From Sphingomonas endolithica (GTDB taxonomy: Bacteria; Pseudomonadota; Alphaproteobacteria; Sphingomonadales; Sphingomonadaceae), in the NCBI RefSeq assembly GCF_025231525.1, contig NZ_CP103057.1, positions 434,001 through 498,000 on the forward strand: a stretch of DNA of 64,000 nucleotides, given 5' to 3'. This document shows, piece by piece, positions 52,828-61,889 of the stretch. Numbering within the stretch: position 1 is the stretch's first letter; the number at the start of each line of letters is the position of its first letter. Below the pieces are notes generated by a model. The model searched no databases. It was not told the origin of the DNA and saw only the letters and a program-made list of their open reading frames with translations. The translations under genes and the position numbers were made by a program.

Positions 52828-53310
52828 CTACCGCGGCGGCAGATGATCGGCGAACGCGGCCAGCACCTGTTGGTAGAGATCGCGCTTGAACGGCACGATC
52901 ACGCCCGGGAGGTCCGCCGGGTCGATCCAGGACCAGGCCCGAAATTCCTGATGCTTGGTCGTGATGTCGATATCCGCATCGTCGCCGAGGAAGCGGTAGA
53001 GGAACCAGCGTTGCGCCTGGCCGCGATACTTGCCCTTCCAGACCTTGCCGATCATGTCCTCGGGCAGGTCGTAATATAGCTCCTGCGGGGCGACCGCGAG
53101 CAAGGCGACCTTGTCGGGGGGGATCCCGGTCTCCTCGCCCAGTTCGCGGATCGCGGCGGTCTCGGCATCCTCGCCATCGTCGATCCCGCCCTGCGGCATC
53201 TGCCACGCCTCCAGCGTGGTATCGATGCGCTGCCCGACGAACACCTTGCCCTGGGCGTTGAGCAACATGATGCCGGCGCAGGGGCGATAGGGGAGGTTGG
53301 CGTGGTTCAT
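52828..53310 (-). CDS. rppH: RNA pyrophosphohydrolase RppH
   Basis: 160 residues. The opening YRPCAGIMLLN, then VGQRIDTTLEAWQMPQGGID, and the complete Nudix box at 41-63 (GGIDDGEDAETAAIRELGEE and TGI) identify alphaproteobacterial RppH/Ap4A hydrolase. It removes pyrophosphate from 5'-triphosphate mRNA ends and so starts decay; it can also hydrolyse diadenosine polyphosphates. Length and spacing are normal. Confidence 0.94.
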   Translation of the reverse strand: MNHANLPYRPCAGIMLLNAQGKVFVGQRIDTTLEAWQMPQGGIDDGEDAETAAIRELGEETGIPPDKVALLAVAPQELYYDLPEDMIGKVWKGKYRGQAQRWFLYRFLGDDADIDITTKHQEFRAWSWIDPADLPGVIVPFKRDLYQQVLAAFADHLPPR

Positions 53311-53339
53311 GTTCTTATCCTTCGAACTTCATATGGGTT

Positions 53340-53410
53340 CCCCCGCGGAAACGGGGGTCCAGGGCGACAAGCGCCACGTTTGCGGCTTCGGGCTCCCGCT
53401 TTCGCGGGAG
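53340..53410. repeat. REP-like element C with two hairpins
   Basis: Between the esterase stop and the rppH start lie two GC-rich hairpins: CCCCCG/CGGGGG at 53340-53357 and a perfect 7 bp stem CTCCCGC-TTTC-GCGGGAG at 53393-53410. The arms also resemble each other in opposite orientation. They may end transcription of the esterase gene before rppH. Confidence 0.65.
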
Positions 53411-53424
53411 TACTTAGGCGATGC

Positions 53425-54399
53425 TCAAGCTGCGGCCTGGGCCATGACCCGCTCGCCTTCCGCCTCCGTGACGAGTGCCTTCAGCGCGGCAAAGGCGCCG
53501 GCGACGTCGCCGCTGGACGAGGGGATCGCCTGGCGGAGCGTGATGAAGCCGTGGATGTTCCCCTTGGCCTCACGAAAAACCACTGCCACGCCGGCATTGG
53601 TCAGCCCGGCCGCATAGGCGCGGCCCTGATCGCGGAGCGGATCGAGGCCGGCGGTGATCACCACAGCGGGCGGCAGTCCGGCCAAGTCACCACGTAAGGG
53701 CGAGGAGCGTATATGTTCTGCTTCGGCCGCATAGGCCGCACCGAACCAGTTCATGCTCGCGCGCGTCAGTAGATAACCGTCGGAAAACTCTGCAAAGGAA
53801 GGATATTCGGCGCTGCTGTCGGTGGCGGGATAGAAGACCAGTTGCGCGATCACCGGCACCCGGGCCGGCGCATCGCGCAACGCCATCGCGGTGACGATCG
53901 CCAGATTGCCCCCGGCACTGTCGCCGCACACGATCAGGCTGGTCACCGCGCGGCCGAGCGCCGCCGGGCTGTCGGCGATCCAGCGCGTCGCTGCCTCGCA
54001 ATCGTCGGGGGCGGCGGGCCAGGGGGCCTCGGGCGCGAGGCGATAATCAATCGAGATCACCGGCAGATCGAGCGCTCGTGCTATCGCCGCGCAGAAGCTG
54101 GCATGGGTCGCGACATTGCCGATCACGAAGCCGCCGCCATGGTAGAAGGCGACCGCCGGCCCGGGTGCGCGATTGGCGCGGGCATCGAACAACGTGGCGG
54201 GGATGTCTCCGGCCGGGCCGGGGATGACGAGGTCGAGCCTGGCCCCCAGATCACCGATCGGCGGATCGGCGATATCCTTCATCGCCAGATATTGCGCCCG
54301 CGCCGTCGCCGGATCCATCTCGTGCATCCTGGGCCCCGGCATATTGTTGAGAAAGCCGAGGAAGGCCTTGGTATCGGGACGGATATAGGGATCGGTCAT
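53425..54399 (-). CDS. Alpha/beta hydrolase of the hormone-sensitive-lipase family
   Basis: 324 residues from the ATG at 54399 with AGGAGA upstream; the frame above it is read-through opposite the deacetylase gene. The HSL oxyanion motif YHGGGFVIGN, nucleophile GDSAGGN, acid GLDPLRDQG and base GNIHGFI are all present and in order. Such enzymes hydrolyse short acyl esters in the cytosol. It is divergent from the deacetylase gene with 60 bp between starts. Substrate unknown. Confidence 0.9.
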   Translation of the reverse strand: MTDPYIRPDTKAFLGFLNNMPGPRMHEMDPATARAQYLAMKDIADPPIGDLGARLDLVIPGPAGDIPATLFDARANRAPGPAVAFYHGGGFVIGNVATHASFCAAIARALDLPVISIDYRLAPEAPWPAAPDDCEAATRWIADSPAALGRAVTSLIVCGDSAGGNLAIVTAMALRDAPARVPVIAQLVFYPATDSSAEYPSFAEFSDGYLLTRASMNWFGAAYAAEAEHIRSSPLRGDLAGLPPAVVITAGLDPLRDQGRAYAAGLTNAGVAVVFREAKGNIHGFITLRQAIPSSSGDVAGAFAALKALVTEAEGERVMAQAAA

Positions 54400-54459
54400 G
54401 CACTGCTCTCCTGTGCGCAGCGAGTGGCGCGGCGGCTCGTCGATGATTAGGTAAGCGGC

Positions 54460-55353
54460 ATGATCGCGATCGTCCACCACCCCGATTATGTCGCACCCGC
54501 GCCGCCGCGCAGCACCTATCAATGGAACAAGAACGGCCTGATCCGCGATCTGCTGCGCGCCGAGAATGTCGACTGGTTCACGCCCGAGCCGACGCCGGTC
54601 GCGTGGCTGGAGGCGGTGCACGACCCCGCTTATGTCGCCGAGGTGCTGGAGGCGCGCGTGCCGCCGGAGAAGGAACGCCGGATCGGGTTTGCGGTAACGC
54701 CGCAGGTCGCGCGTCGGTCGCGGGTGGTGCCCGGCGGCACCTGGCTTGCCGCGCGGCTGGCGCTGGAGCGGGGGTTTGCCGTCAATAGCGCCGGCGGCAG
54801 TCATCATGCGCTGGCCGATACGGGGGCGGGCTTTTGCGTGTTCAACGATCTGGCGGTGGCGGCGGTGCAGCTGGCGGCGGAGGGTATCCGCACGCTGATC
54901 GTCGATTGCGACGTGCATCAGGGTGATGGCACCGCCGCGCTCACCGCCGGTCACCCGACGATCGCCACCTATTCGATCCATGCCGAGAAGAACTTCCCCG
55001 TGCGCAAGGCACGCTCGACGCTGGACGTGCCGCTGCCGGACAAGATGGGCGATGCGGCGTATCTGGAGAGGCTGGAGACCACGCTGGTGCCGTTGCTCGA
55101 CGACTTCGCGCCGGACCTCATCCTGTACCAGTCGGGGGTCGATCCCTATGAGGGCGATCGGCTGGGTCGGCTCGCGCTGACCCTGGGCGGGCTGGAGCGC
55201 CGGGAGCGACTGATCGCGCGGCTGGCGATCGAGCGTGCCCTGCCGCTCGCGAGCACGGTTGGCGGCGGCTATGGTGCCGACGCGATGGAGGTGGCGGGGC
55301 GGCATGTGCGCAGCATGCTGACCTTGGGGCAGGCATTCGCCGCCCGCGGCTGA
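54460..55353 (+). CDS. Histone deacetylase family protein
   Basis: 297 residues. Class II-like arginase-fold deacetylase motifs are NSAGGSHHALADTGAGFCVF (active-site His pair), IVDCDVHQGDGTA (zinc Asp and His), YQSGVDPYEGDRLG (zinc Asp) and GGGYG. In bacteria these enzymes deacetylate small acetylated amines, acetoin-related substrates or proteins. All catalytic residues seem present. The target is unknown. Confidence 0.9.
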   Translation: MIAIVHHPDYVAPAPPRSTYQWNKNGLIRDLLRAENVDWFTPEPTPVAWLEAVHDPAYVAEVLEARVPPEKERRIGFAVTPQVARRSRVVPGGTWLAARLALERGFAVNSAGGSHHALADTGAGFCVFNDLAVAAVQLAAEGIRTLIVDCDVHQGDGTAALTAGHPTIATYSIHAEKNFPVRKARSTLDVPLPDKMGDAAYLERLETTLVPLLDDFAPDLILYQSGVDPYEGDRLGRLALTLGGLERRERLIARLAIERALPLASTVGGGYGADAMEVAGRHVRSMLTLGQAFAARG

Positions 55354-55436
55354 TCGCGATGGCAGGAACAAGTCCGCCGTCATGCGTTGTGCGCCCGTCG
55401 ACTGAGGCGCGACGTGTAGGATGGAGATGATGCGTG

Positions 55437-56810
55437 ATGCCGGAACCGACCCTGCTCTGGCTGCGCCGTGATCTTCGCCTGTGGGATCAGGCCGCGCTGA
55501 TCGCCGCCGCGGCGGTAGGGCCGGTTATCCCGGTCTATATCCTGGACGACGAGACGCCCGGCGAGCGCAGGATGGGTGGGGCGTCGCGCTGGTGGCTGCA
55601 TCACAGCCTGGCCTCGCTCGATCTCGCGCTTCGGATCAAGGGCTCGCGGCTGATCCTGCGGCGCGGGGTGGCGGCTGACGTGCTGGCCGCGCTGGCGGCG
55701 GAGACGGGGAGCAAGCGGGTGCATTGCCTGCGGCACTACGAACCGTGGTGGCGCGAGGCCGAACAGGCGGTGGCCAGCACGCTCGATCTGGTGTGCCATG
55801 ACGGCAATTATCTGGCGCCGCCGGGCACGATCACCACCGGGTCGGGGCAGCCGTACAAGATCTACACGCCGTTCTGGCGCGCGCTGAGCGAGCATATGCC
55901 GCCGCCGCCGCCCGCCGCGGCGCCCGAGCGCATTGCCGCGCCGACGCACTGGCCGAAAAGCGACGCGCTCGACGACTGGACCCTGCTGCCGACCAAGCCC
56001 AATTGGGCGACCGGTTTTGCCGAGGAATGGACGCCGGGCGAGGAGGGCGCGCAGGAGCGGCTCGCCAACTTCCACGACCATGCCGGCGCGTACGATGCCG
56101 GCCGCAACCTGCCGTCCGACGAACTGACGTCGCGGCTGTCGCCACACCTTCATTTCGGGGAGATTTCGCCGGCGACGGTATGGCATCACGTGACCAAGGC
56201 CAGAGGCGAAACGACGACCTACCTCAAGGAGATCGCCTGGCGCGATTATGCCCAGAACGTCATCCTACAATATCCGGATTACGCGGGGCAGAACGGGCGC
56301 CCCAACCTCGATCGCCTCGCCTGGCGTAGCGGGCCGGAGGCGGATGCCGACCTGCGGGCGTGGCAGCAAGGGCGCACGGGCTATCCGATCGTCGATGCCG
56401 GGATGCGGCAATTGTGGGCCAGCGGCTGGATGCACAATCGCGTGCGGATGATCACCGCTTCCTTCCTAATCAAGCATTTGCTGATCGACTGGCGGACCGG
56501 CGAGCAATGGTTCTGGGATTGCCTGTGCTGTGCGGATTACGGATCGAACACGGTCAATTGGCAATGGACCGCGGGCACGGGGATCGATGCCAACATGTTC
56601 TCGCGCATCATGGCGCCGCTTACGCAATCGGTGAAGTTCGATGCCGCGGGCTATATCCGCGCGTGGGTGCCCGAGCTGGCGGCGCTCGGCGACGACGCGA
56701 TCCACGATCCGGACGCCTTCGGCGGTCGCCCGGCCAGCTATCCGGCGAAGATCATTGGGCACCGCGAGGGGCGGGAGCGAGCATTGGCGGCGTTGGCGCG
56801 GACGCGGTGA
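55437..56810 (+). CDS. phrB: Deoxyribodipyrimidine photolyase (cryptochrome/photolyase family)
   Basis: 457 residues from the ATG at 55437. The N-terminal antenna domain begins LLWLRRDLRLWDQAALIAAA. The FAD domain has LHFGEISPATVWH, the WRDYAQNVILQYPDYAG region, GYPIVDAGMRQLWASGWMHN, and WDCLCCADYGSNTVNWQWTA followed by GTGIDANMFSRIMAP. These match class I CPD photolyases, which use blue light and FADH- to split pyrimidine dimers. The methyltransferase gene follows at 43 bp, as in other stress-linked pairs in this group. Confidence 0.92.
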   Translation: MPEPTLLWLRRDLRLWDQAALIAAAAVGPVIPVYILDDETPGERRMGGASRWWLHHSLASLDLALRIKGSRLILRRGVAADVLAALAAETGSKRVHCLRHYEPWWREAEQAVASTLDLVCHDGNYLAPPGTITTGSGQPYKIYTPFWRALSEHMPPPPPAAAPERIAAPTHWPKSDALDDWTLLPTKPNWATGFAEEWTPGEEGAQERLANFHDHAGAYDAGRNLPSDELTSRLSPHLHFGEISPATVWHHVTKARGETTTYLKEIAWRDYAQNVILQYPDYAGQNGRPNLDRLAWRSGPEADADLRAWQQGRTGYPIVDAGMRQLWASGWMHNRVRMITASFLIKHLLIDWRTGEQWFWDCLCCADYGSNTVNWQWTAGTGIDANMFSRIMAPLTQSVKFDAAGYIRAWVPELAALGDDAIHDPDAFGGRPASYPAKIIGHREGRERALAALARTR

Positions 56811-56853
56811 AAATCGCTTTTCGTCGGCGGAGCCTCGGTGCAAGAGGCCGCCG

Positions 56854-58116
56854 ATGAACGCGATCACACCCAATCGAGGGCGCCGCTTTGGGGCCGGGCC
56901 GGGCAGGCGCCCGGCACGCAAGGGTGACTGGCTGCTCAACCGCTTCAACCGGCTGTTCCACCGCATCCTCGACCGTATCGATGCCGGTCTGCAGAGTGGC
57001 TCGATCGCGGCGACTTTGCCCGACGGCACGCACCGTCTGCTTGGCGGCCGCGCGCCGGGGCCGGCGGTGGTGGTCGACATGCCCAGCTGGCGCGCGATCG
57101 TGCGGCTGGTGACCGGCGGTTCGGCCGGATGGTACCGCGCCTGGGCCGATGGCGACTGGTCTAGCCCCGATCCGGTGCCGTTGTTCGACCTGTTCATGCG
57201 CAACGCCGTGTCGCTGGGCGAAACGGCGCGGGCAGGGGGCTTCAAGCGCCTGGTCGGGCGGATCACGCACTGGCTGCGCCGCAACCACAAGGAAGGCGCT
57301 CGGCGCAACATCGAGTTCCATTATGATTTAGGCAATGATTTCTACGCCTTGTGGCTGGATTCGAGCATGACGTATTCAAGCGCTATGTTCACCGCGCCCG
57401 AACAGTCGCTCGAGGATGCGCAGACGGTCAAGCTGAAGGCGATGCTCGACCGGACGGCAACATCGGCCGGTGACACGATCCTGGAGATCGGCAGCGGCTG
57501 GGGATCGTTTGCCGAGCTCGCCGCGCGCGCTAGGCGCAAGGTACACGGCATTACGCTGTCGGCGGAGCAGAAAGCGGCGGTCGATGCGCGCATGGCGGCG
57601 GCCGGGCTGGATGACGTGACGGTGTCGCTCACCGATTATCGCGACGTCGGCGGGCAGTATGACGCGGTCGTCAGCATCGAAATGGTCGAGGCGGTGGGGC
57701 AGCGATATTGGCCGGCCTATCTGCAGGCGGTGGCCGGGGCGCTGAAGCCGGGCGGGCGTGCGGCGATCCAGTATATCCTGATCGACGATGCGATCTTCGA
57801 ATCCTATGCGCGCAATATAGATTTCATCCAGCGTTACGTGTTTCCGGGGGGCATGCTGCTGTCGGAGAGCCGCTTCCGCGCATTGGCGGAGCAGCATGGG
57901 CTGAGCTGGCAGGATCGCGTGACGTTCGGGCAGGATTATGCCGAGACGTTGCGGCGCTGGCGGGTGGCGTTCGATGCGGCGGTGGAGGCTGGAAAGCTGC
58001 CGCCCGAGTTCGACGCGCACTTCGTGTCGCTGTGGCGCTATTACCTGATGTATTGCGAGGGCGGGTTCAGAGGTGGTGGGATCGATGTCGCGCAAGTGAC
58101 TTTGGTGAAAGCTTAA
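56854..58116 (+). CDS. Cyclopropane-fatty-acyl-phospholipid synthase family methyltransferase
   Basis: 420 residues from the ATG at 56854 with AAGAGG upstream. The CFA N-terminal region is present, then NIEFHYDLGNDFYALWLDSS, MTYSSAMF, the SAM site ILEIGSGWGSFAELAARARR, the VVSIEMVEAVGQRYWPAYL region, and YRRWRVAF-like text before the C-terminal WRYYLMYCEGGFRGGGIDV. It is expected to add a methylene or methyl group to unsaturated phospholipid acyl chains at the membrane surface. True CFA synthase versus another lipid methyltransferase is not decided. Confidence 0.88.
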   Translation: MNAITPNRGRRFGAGPGRRPARKGDWLLNRFNRLFHRILDRIDAGLQSGSIAATLPDGTHRLLGGRAPGPAVVVDMPSWRAIVRLVTGGSAGWYRAWADGDWSSPDPVPLFDLFMRNAVSLGETARAGGFKRLVGRITHWLRRNHKEGARRNIEFHYDLGNDFYALWLDSSMTYSSAMFTAPEQSLEDAQTVKLKAMLDRTATSAGDTILEIGSGWGSFAELAARARRKVHGITLSAEQKAAVDARMAAAGLDDVTVSLTDYRDVGGQYDAVVSIEMVEAVGQRYWPAYLQAVAGALKPGGRAAIQYILIDDAIFESYARNIDFIQRYVFPGGMLLSESRFRALAEQHGLSWQDRVTFGQDYAETLRRWRVAFDAAVEAGKLPPEFDAHFVSLWRYYLMYCEGGFRGGGIDVAQVTLVKA

Positions 58117-58239
58117 TCCTCCCCGGAACGGGGAGGGGGACCGGCGCAGCTGGTGGAGGGGGTGGGCCGGCAGCGGCAGCGCTTGGGGAGAGCACCCTCC
58201 GTCGCGCTATGCGCGCCACCTCCCCGTGCCGGGGAGGAG
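58117..58239. terminator. Paired GC hairpins between convergent genes (REP-like element D)
   Basis: Directly after the methyltransferase stop is CCTCCCCG-GAA-CGGGGAGG (58118-58136). Just before the SDR stop is CCTCCCCG-TGC-CGGGGAGG (58219-58237). The 123 bp gap is a large inverted repeat whose ends are these hairpins. Each could stop transcription of its adjacent gene, though no T-tracts follow. Confidence 0.6.
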
Positions 58240-58947
58240 TTAGACGCGTTCGAAATGGCCGGTGGGGAAGTCTTCCTGCACCAGCGTGACGATGCGGTCG
58301 GCGACGATGGCCGGTTCCTTGACCGATGCCGGATCCTCGCCAGGATAGGCCCGTTCACGCATCTTGGTGCGTGTTGCGCCGGGATCCAGGATGGCGGTGC
58401 GGATGTTGCTAATCCGCTCCATCTCCTCGCCATAGGCCGCGACCAGCACCTCGAACGCTGCCTTGGAGGCGCCGTACAGGCCCCAATAGGCGCGCGGGGT
58501 GCGCCCGACGCTGGAGGTGATGCCGATGACCCTTGCGCGTGCCGATTTGCGCAGCATCGGATCGAACGCCGCGATCAACGCCGCCTGTGCGCTGACATTG
58601 AGCGTCAGCACCTGCGCCAATTCCTTGGCGTCGATCGCGGGCACCGGTGTCAGGCTGCCGAGCATCCCGGCGTTCAGCACCATGATGTCGAGTTGCGGCC
58701 AGCGTTCACCGATGGCGAGGCCCAGTCGGGCGATGCTGTCGGTCTCGGTCAAATCGAGCGGTGCGATCGTGGCCGATCCACCGGCGTCGAAGATCGCGGA
58801 TTCGACCTCCTCGAGGCCCTTGGCCGTGCGCGCGGTGAGCACCACGTGGGCGCCGGCGGCAGCAAGTGCCTTGGCGGTCGCCGCGCCGATCCCGCGGCTG
58901 GCGCCGGTGACGAGCGCGATCTGGTTGGCGAGGGGGAGGTCGGTCAT
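58240..58947 (-). CDS. Short-chain dehydrogenase/reductase (SDR)
   Basis: 235 residues. The Rossmann NAD(P) motif VTGASRGIGAATA is near the N-terminus, LNAGMLG follows, and the catalytic Ser-Tyr-Lys set is in ITSSVGR and YGASKAAFE. The tail ATRTKMRERAYPGEDP and VADRIVTLVQEDFPTG resembles YciK-like SDRs. Substrate unknown. It is monocistronic between two inverted repeats. Confidence 0.87.
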   Translation of the reverse strand: MTDLPLANQIALVTGASRGIGAATAKALAAAGAHVVLTARTAKGLEEVESAIFDAGGSATIAPLDLTETDSIARLGLAIGERWPQLDIMVLNAGMLGSLTPVPAIDAKELAQVLTLNVSAQAALIAAFDPMLRKSARARVIGITSSVGRTPRAYWGLYGASKAAFEVLVAAYGEEMERISNIRTAILDPGATRTKMRERAYPGEDPASVKEPAIVADRIVTLVQEDFPTGHFERV

Positions 58948-58966
58948 CGGGAGTCCTATATGCGAC

Positions 58967-59072
58967 CGTCATCCTGAACTCGTTTCAGGATCCAGGCGCG
59001 GTCGGCTACTCCACGGACACCGTCATTGAGGCTCCGACCGCGCATGGATGCTGAAACGAGTTCAGCATGACG
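58967..59072. repeat. REP-like inverted repeat E
   Basis: Arms 58967-59005 (CGTCATCCTGAACTCGTTTC...) and 59034-59072 (CCGACCGCGCATGGATGCTG...) pair over about 39 bp with few mismatches; each arm contains the CTGAA-CTCGTTTCAG-type dyad. It fills the gap between the purF stop and the SDR start. Confidence 0.75.
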
Positions 59073-59082
59073 CCTATTTCGA

Positions 59083-60552
59083 TTAGCTGACCCGTTCGGC
59101 CAGCAGCGCGAACTGGTCGATCTGCACCACATCGTCCTGGTCGGTCAGCGTGGTGGGATAATCGCCGGTGAAGCAGGCATCGCAGTGGCTCGGCCAGATC
59201 GCGTTGCGCTGCGGCTCGCCCAGAGCCTTGTACAGTCCGTCGATCGAGACGAACGCCAGGCTGTCGGCCTGGATGTACGTGTTCATCTCGTCGATGTTCA
59301 TGTTCGCGGCGAGCAGCTTGCCGCGCTCCGGCGTGTCGACGCCGTAGAAGCAGCTATGCCGGGTCGGCGGGCTGGCGATGCGCATGTGCACCTCGGCCGC
59401 GCCGGCATCGCGCATCATCTGCACAATCTTCAGGCTGGTCGTGCCGCGCACGATCGAATCGTCGATCAGCACGATCTTCTTGCCCTTGATCAGCGCGCGA
59501 TTGGCGTTGTGCTTGAGCTTGACGCCAAGATGGCGGACCTCGCTCGACGGCTGGATGAAGGTGCGGCCGACATAATGCGATCGGATGATGCCGAGTTCGA
59601 ACGGAATGCCCGATTGCTGGGCATAGCCGAGTGCCGCCGGCGTTCCCGAATCGGGCACCGGGATCACCAGGTCGGCATCGACCGGGCTTTCGATCGCCAG
59701 TTGCGCGCCGATCGCCTTGCGCACGGTGTAGACGCTGCGATCGTCCGAGATCGAATCCGGGCGCGAGAAATAGACATACTCGAAGATGCACGGGCGGGGT
59801 GCCGCATTGCCGAACGGGCGGTGCGAGGTGACCTCGCTGCCCTTGACGATGACCAGCTCGCCCGGATCGATCGAGCGGACGAACTCGGCGCCGCAGACGT
59901 CGAGCGCGACCGTTTCCGAGGCGAAGATCACCGCGTCGCCGAGCTTGCCCATCACCAGCGGCCGGATGCCGAGCGGATCGCGGCAGGCGATCATGCCTTC
60001 GGGCGTCATCACGATAAGCGAATAGGCGCCCTCGACCTGCTTGAGCGCATCGATGAACTTGTCGACGACCGTCCGGTAATGGCTGGTCGCCACCAGATGG
60101 ATGATCGTCTCGGTATCCGAGGTCGACTGGAAGATCGAACCGCGCCGCACGAGATCGCGGCGGATGCGCAGCGCGTTCGAGATGTTGCCGTTATGCGCGA
60201 TGGCGAAACCGCCGCTAGCCAGTTCGGCGTATAGCGGCTGCACGTTGCGCAGCGCCGTCTCGCCGGTGGTCGAATAGCGCACATGGCCGCAAGCGACGTT
60301 GCCGCGCAGCGCGAAGATGATCTCGTCACGGTCGAAATTGCCCGCGACATGGCCCATCGCACGATGCGTGTGGAAATCGTGCCCGTCGAAGCTGGTGATG
60401 CCGGCGGCTTCCTGGCCACGATGCTGCAAAGCGTGCAGCCCGAGCGCGACGAGCGCGGCAGCGCCCTCGCTGCCGGAAACGCCGAAGACGCCGCACTCTT
60501 CGTGCAGCTTGTCCCCGTCTGCGGGGACGTCGAATGGACTGGTTGTCAGCAT
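59083..60552 (-). CDS. purF: Amidophosphoribosyltransferase
   Basis: 489 residues from the ATG at 60552 with AAGGG upstream. A 19-residue propeptide (ends HEE) precedes Cys20 of CGVFGVSG, the N-terminal nucleophile of the class II glutaminase domain; RYSTTGETALRNVQP, AHNGNISNA and STSDTETI follow. The PRTase domain has VIPVPDSGTPAALGYAQQ and the PRPP loop VLIDDSIVRGTT. Cysteines in PRPCIFEYVYF, RHSCFYGVD and HCDACFTGDYP match the 4Fe-4S type of Bacillus subtilis. It catalyses the first step of purine synthesis. Confidence 0.96.
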   Translation of the reverse strand: MLTTSPFDVPADGDKLHEECGVFGVSGSEGAAALVALGLHALQHRGQEAAGITSFDGHDFHTHRAMGHVAGNFDRDEIIFALRGNVACGHVRYSTTGETALRNVQPLYAELASGGFAIAHNGNISNALRIRRDLVRRGSIFQSTSDTETIIHLVATSHYRTVVDKFIDALKQVEGAYSLIVMTPEGMIACRDPLGIRPLVMGKLGDAVIFASETVALDVCGAEFVRSIDPGELVIVKGSEVTSHRPFGNAAPRPCIFEYVYFSRPDSISDDRSVYTVRKAIGAQLAIESPVDADLVIPVPDSGTPAALGYAQQSGIPFELGIIRSHYVGRTFIQPSSEVRHLGVKLKHNANRALIKGKKIVLIDDSIVRGTTSLKIVQMMRDAGAAEVHMRIASPPTRHSCFYGVDTPERGKLLAANMNIDEMNTYIQADSLAFVSIDGLYKALGEPQRNAIWPSHCDACFTGDYPTTLTDQDDVVQIDQFALLAERVS

Positions 60553-60685
60553 GGCGCCCTTAGCGGGGTGAATAGCGTCGAAGCGCATATAGGGATGCAA
60601 TCCAGGTTTGTCGCGCTTTTGTAAGATATGCCGGAGCGAACTGTCGCATCGGCGGTTTTTGGTGTCTGCCAAGGAGGTGATGTGC

Positions 60686-60934
60686 ATGGCCAAGGATCAC
60701 GGACCGACCGTCAAGGACGACAAATTGTATGAGGATTTGCTGCGCGATGGCGCCTCCAAGGGCAAGGCGGCGCGAATCGCCAATGCCAAGGCCGCGGGAA
60801 CGCTGGACCATCGCAGCAGCGAGCTGGAAGATCGCAGCAAGGCCGATCTGCTGAAGGAAGCGCGGGAGATCGGCGTTGCCGGCAGGTCCAAGATGGACAA
60901 GGCCGCATTGGTGAAGGCGATCCGAATGGGGTGA
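60686..60934 (+). CDS. Small Rho_N/SAP-like domain protein
   Basis: 82 residues from the ATG at 60686, placed 8 bp after a perfect AAGGAGGTGAT ribosome site; an ATG at 60680 is too close to it. The first half is basic and charged (KDDKLYEDLLRDGASKGKAARIANAKAAGT). The C-terminal half, SKADLLKEAREIGVAGRSKM then DKAALVKAIR, looks like the Rho termination factor N-terminal helix-extended-helix fold, which binds nucleic acid. Similar small proteins are annotated as DUF7218. The strong ribosome site suggests abundant expression. Confidence 0.8.
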   Translation: MAKDHGPTVKDDKLYEDLLRDGASKGKAARIANAKAAGTLDHRSSELEDRSKADLLKEAREIGVAGRSKMDKAALVKAIRMG

Positions 60935-61008
60935 CCTTGCTGTTCCCCTCGCTGGAAGGGAGGGGAGAAGGAAGTGACGGCCCCAGCCAACCGCGCTAAA
61001 CCGCCGCC

Positions 61009-61371
61009 ATGACCGACCCGCGCGATACCGGCCTGGTGCTGAACCCCAAGTATGACGCCAGCGGCCTGATCACCGCCGTCGTCACCGATCGCCGCTCGGG
61101 CGAGGTGCTGATGCTGGCGCACATGAATGCCGAGGCACTCGCTGCGACGCGCGCGACGCGCGAGGCGCATTTCTGGTCGCGCAGCCGGGGCCGGCTGTGG
61201 AAGAAGGGCGAGAGCTCGGGCAACGTGCTCCACGTCGTCGACCTGCGGATCGATTGCGATCAGGACGCGGTGTGGCTGATCGTGGATGCCGATGGCCCGG
61301 CCTGCCATACCGGGCAGCGCAGTTGCTTCTTCCGCCGGATCGAGGGCGATGCGTTGAGCCCGGTCGCATGA
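61009..61371 (+). CDS. hisI: Phosphoribosyl-AMP cyclohydrolase
   Basis: 120 residues. Family marks are [34 protein letters not shown], the metal-binding [12 protein letters not shown] and the zinc-binding [12 protein letters not shown]. It opens the purine ring of PR-AMP in step three of histidine synthesis. The stand-alone form lacks a HisE domain. Its stop overlaps the start of the lipoprotein gene by ATGA; other his genes are not in the window. Confidence 0.95.
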   Translation: MTDPRDTGLVLNPKYDASGLITAVVTDRRSGEVLMLAHMNAEALAATRATREAHFWSRSRGRLWKKGESSGNVLHVVDLRIDCDQDAVWLIVDADGPACHTGQRSCFFRRIEGDALSPVA

Positions 61372-61868
61372 GGATACTGCTGGGGCTGCTGCTGCTGGCG
61401 GCGTGCTCCGAGCAGCCTCAGGCGGCAAATACGGTCACGGACGCGCCATCCTCTGATCTCGAGGCGGCGGCGATCCAGGCCGGCGTCATCCCCGATCCGA
61501 ACCATAGCGACGTTGCCGGCCTGTATGAACGCGAGACGGATCGCCTGTGCGTGGTGCCGCGTGGCGACAGCTACCGCATCGGCCTGGTGGTCGATTATGG
61601 CGAGCAGCATTGTGGCGGCAGCGGGGTCGTCACGCAGGATGGCGAGCGGCTGGGCGTGACGTTTCCGGCGGTCAGCGGCTGCAGCTTCGATGCGCGGTTC
61701 GAAGGCGATCGCATCGTCTTCCCGGGCCAGGTGCCGGATGCCTGCGCCGCCTTGTGCGACGGCCGCGCCTCGATCGCCGGGCTGCGCGTCGATCGGCTGA
61801 GCGACAGCGTGTCGGAGGCATCGAGCTTGCGCGACGCGAACGGCAGGATGTTGTGCGGCGGCAATTGA
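61368..61868 (+). CDS. Predicted lipoprotein, unknown function
   Basis: 166 residues. The signal [16 protein letters not shown] has lipobox LLAA-C. The mature part is about 150 residues with six or more further cysteines ([38 protein letters not shown]), so disulfides in the periplasm are likely. I do not recognise the family. It overlaps hisI by 4 bases and is probably co-transcribed; a functional link to histidine synthesis is not evident. Confidence 0.75.
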   Translation: MRILLGLLLLAACSEQPQAANTVTDAPSSDLEAAAIQAGVIPDPNHSDVAGLYERETDRLCVVPRGDSYRIGLVVDYGEQHCGGSGVVTQDGERLGVTFPAVSGCSFDARFEGDRIVFPGQVPDACAALCDGRASIAGLRVDRLSDSVSEASSLRDANGRMLCGGN

Positions 61869-61880
61869 CGTTCACGTAAA
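61865..61880. promoter_or_regulatory. Candidate MerR-family operator
   Basis: TTGACGTTCACGTAAA is an imperfect palindrome of the form TTnACGTnnACGTnAA. It overlaps the stop codon of the lipoprotein gene and ends 9 bp before the MerR ATG. MerR regulators of fatty-acid and branched-chain catabolism (LiuR type) bind similar ACGT-centred dyads as far as I recall; this link is inferred. Confidence 0.5.
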
Positions 61881-61889
61881 GCTGACTAC

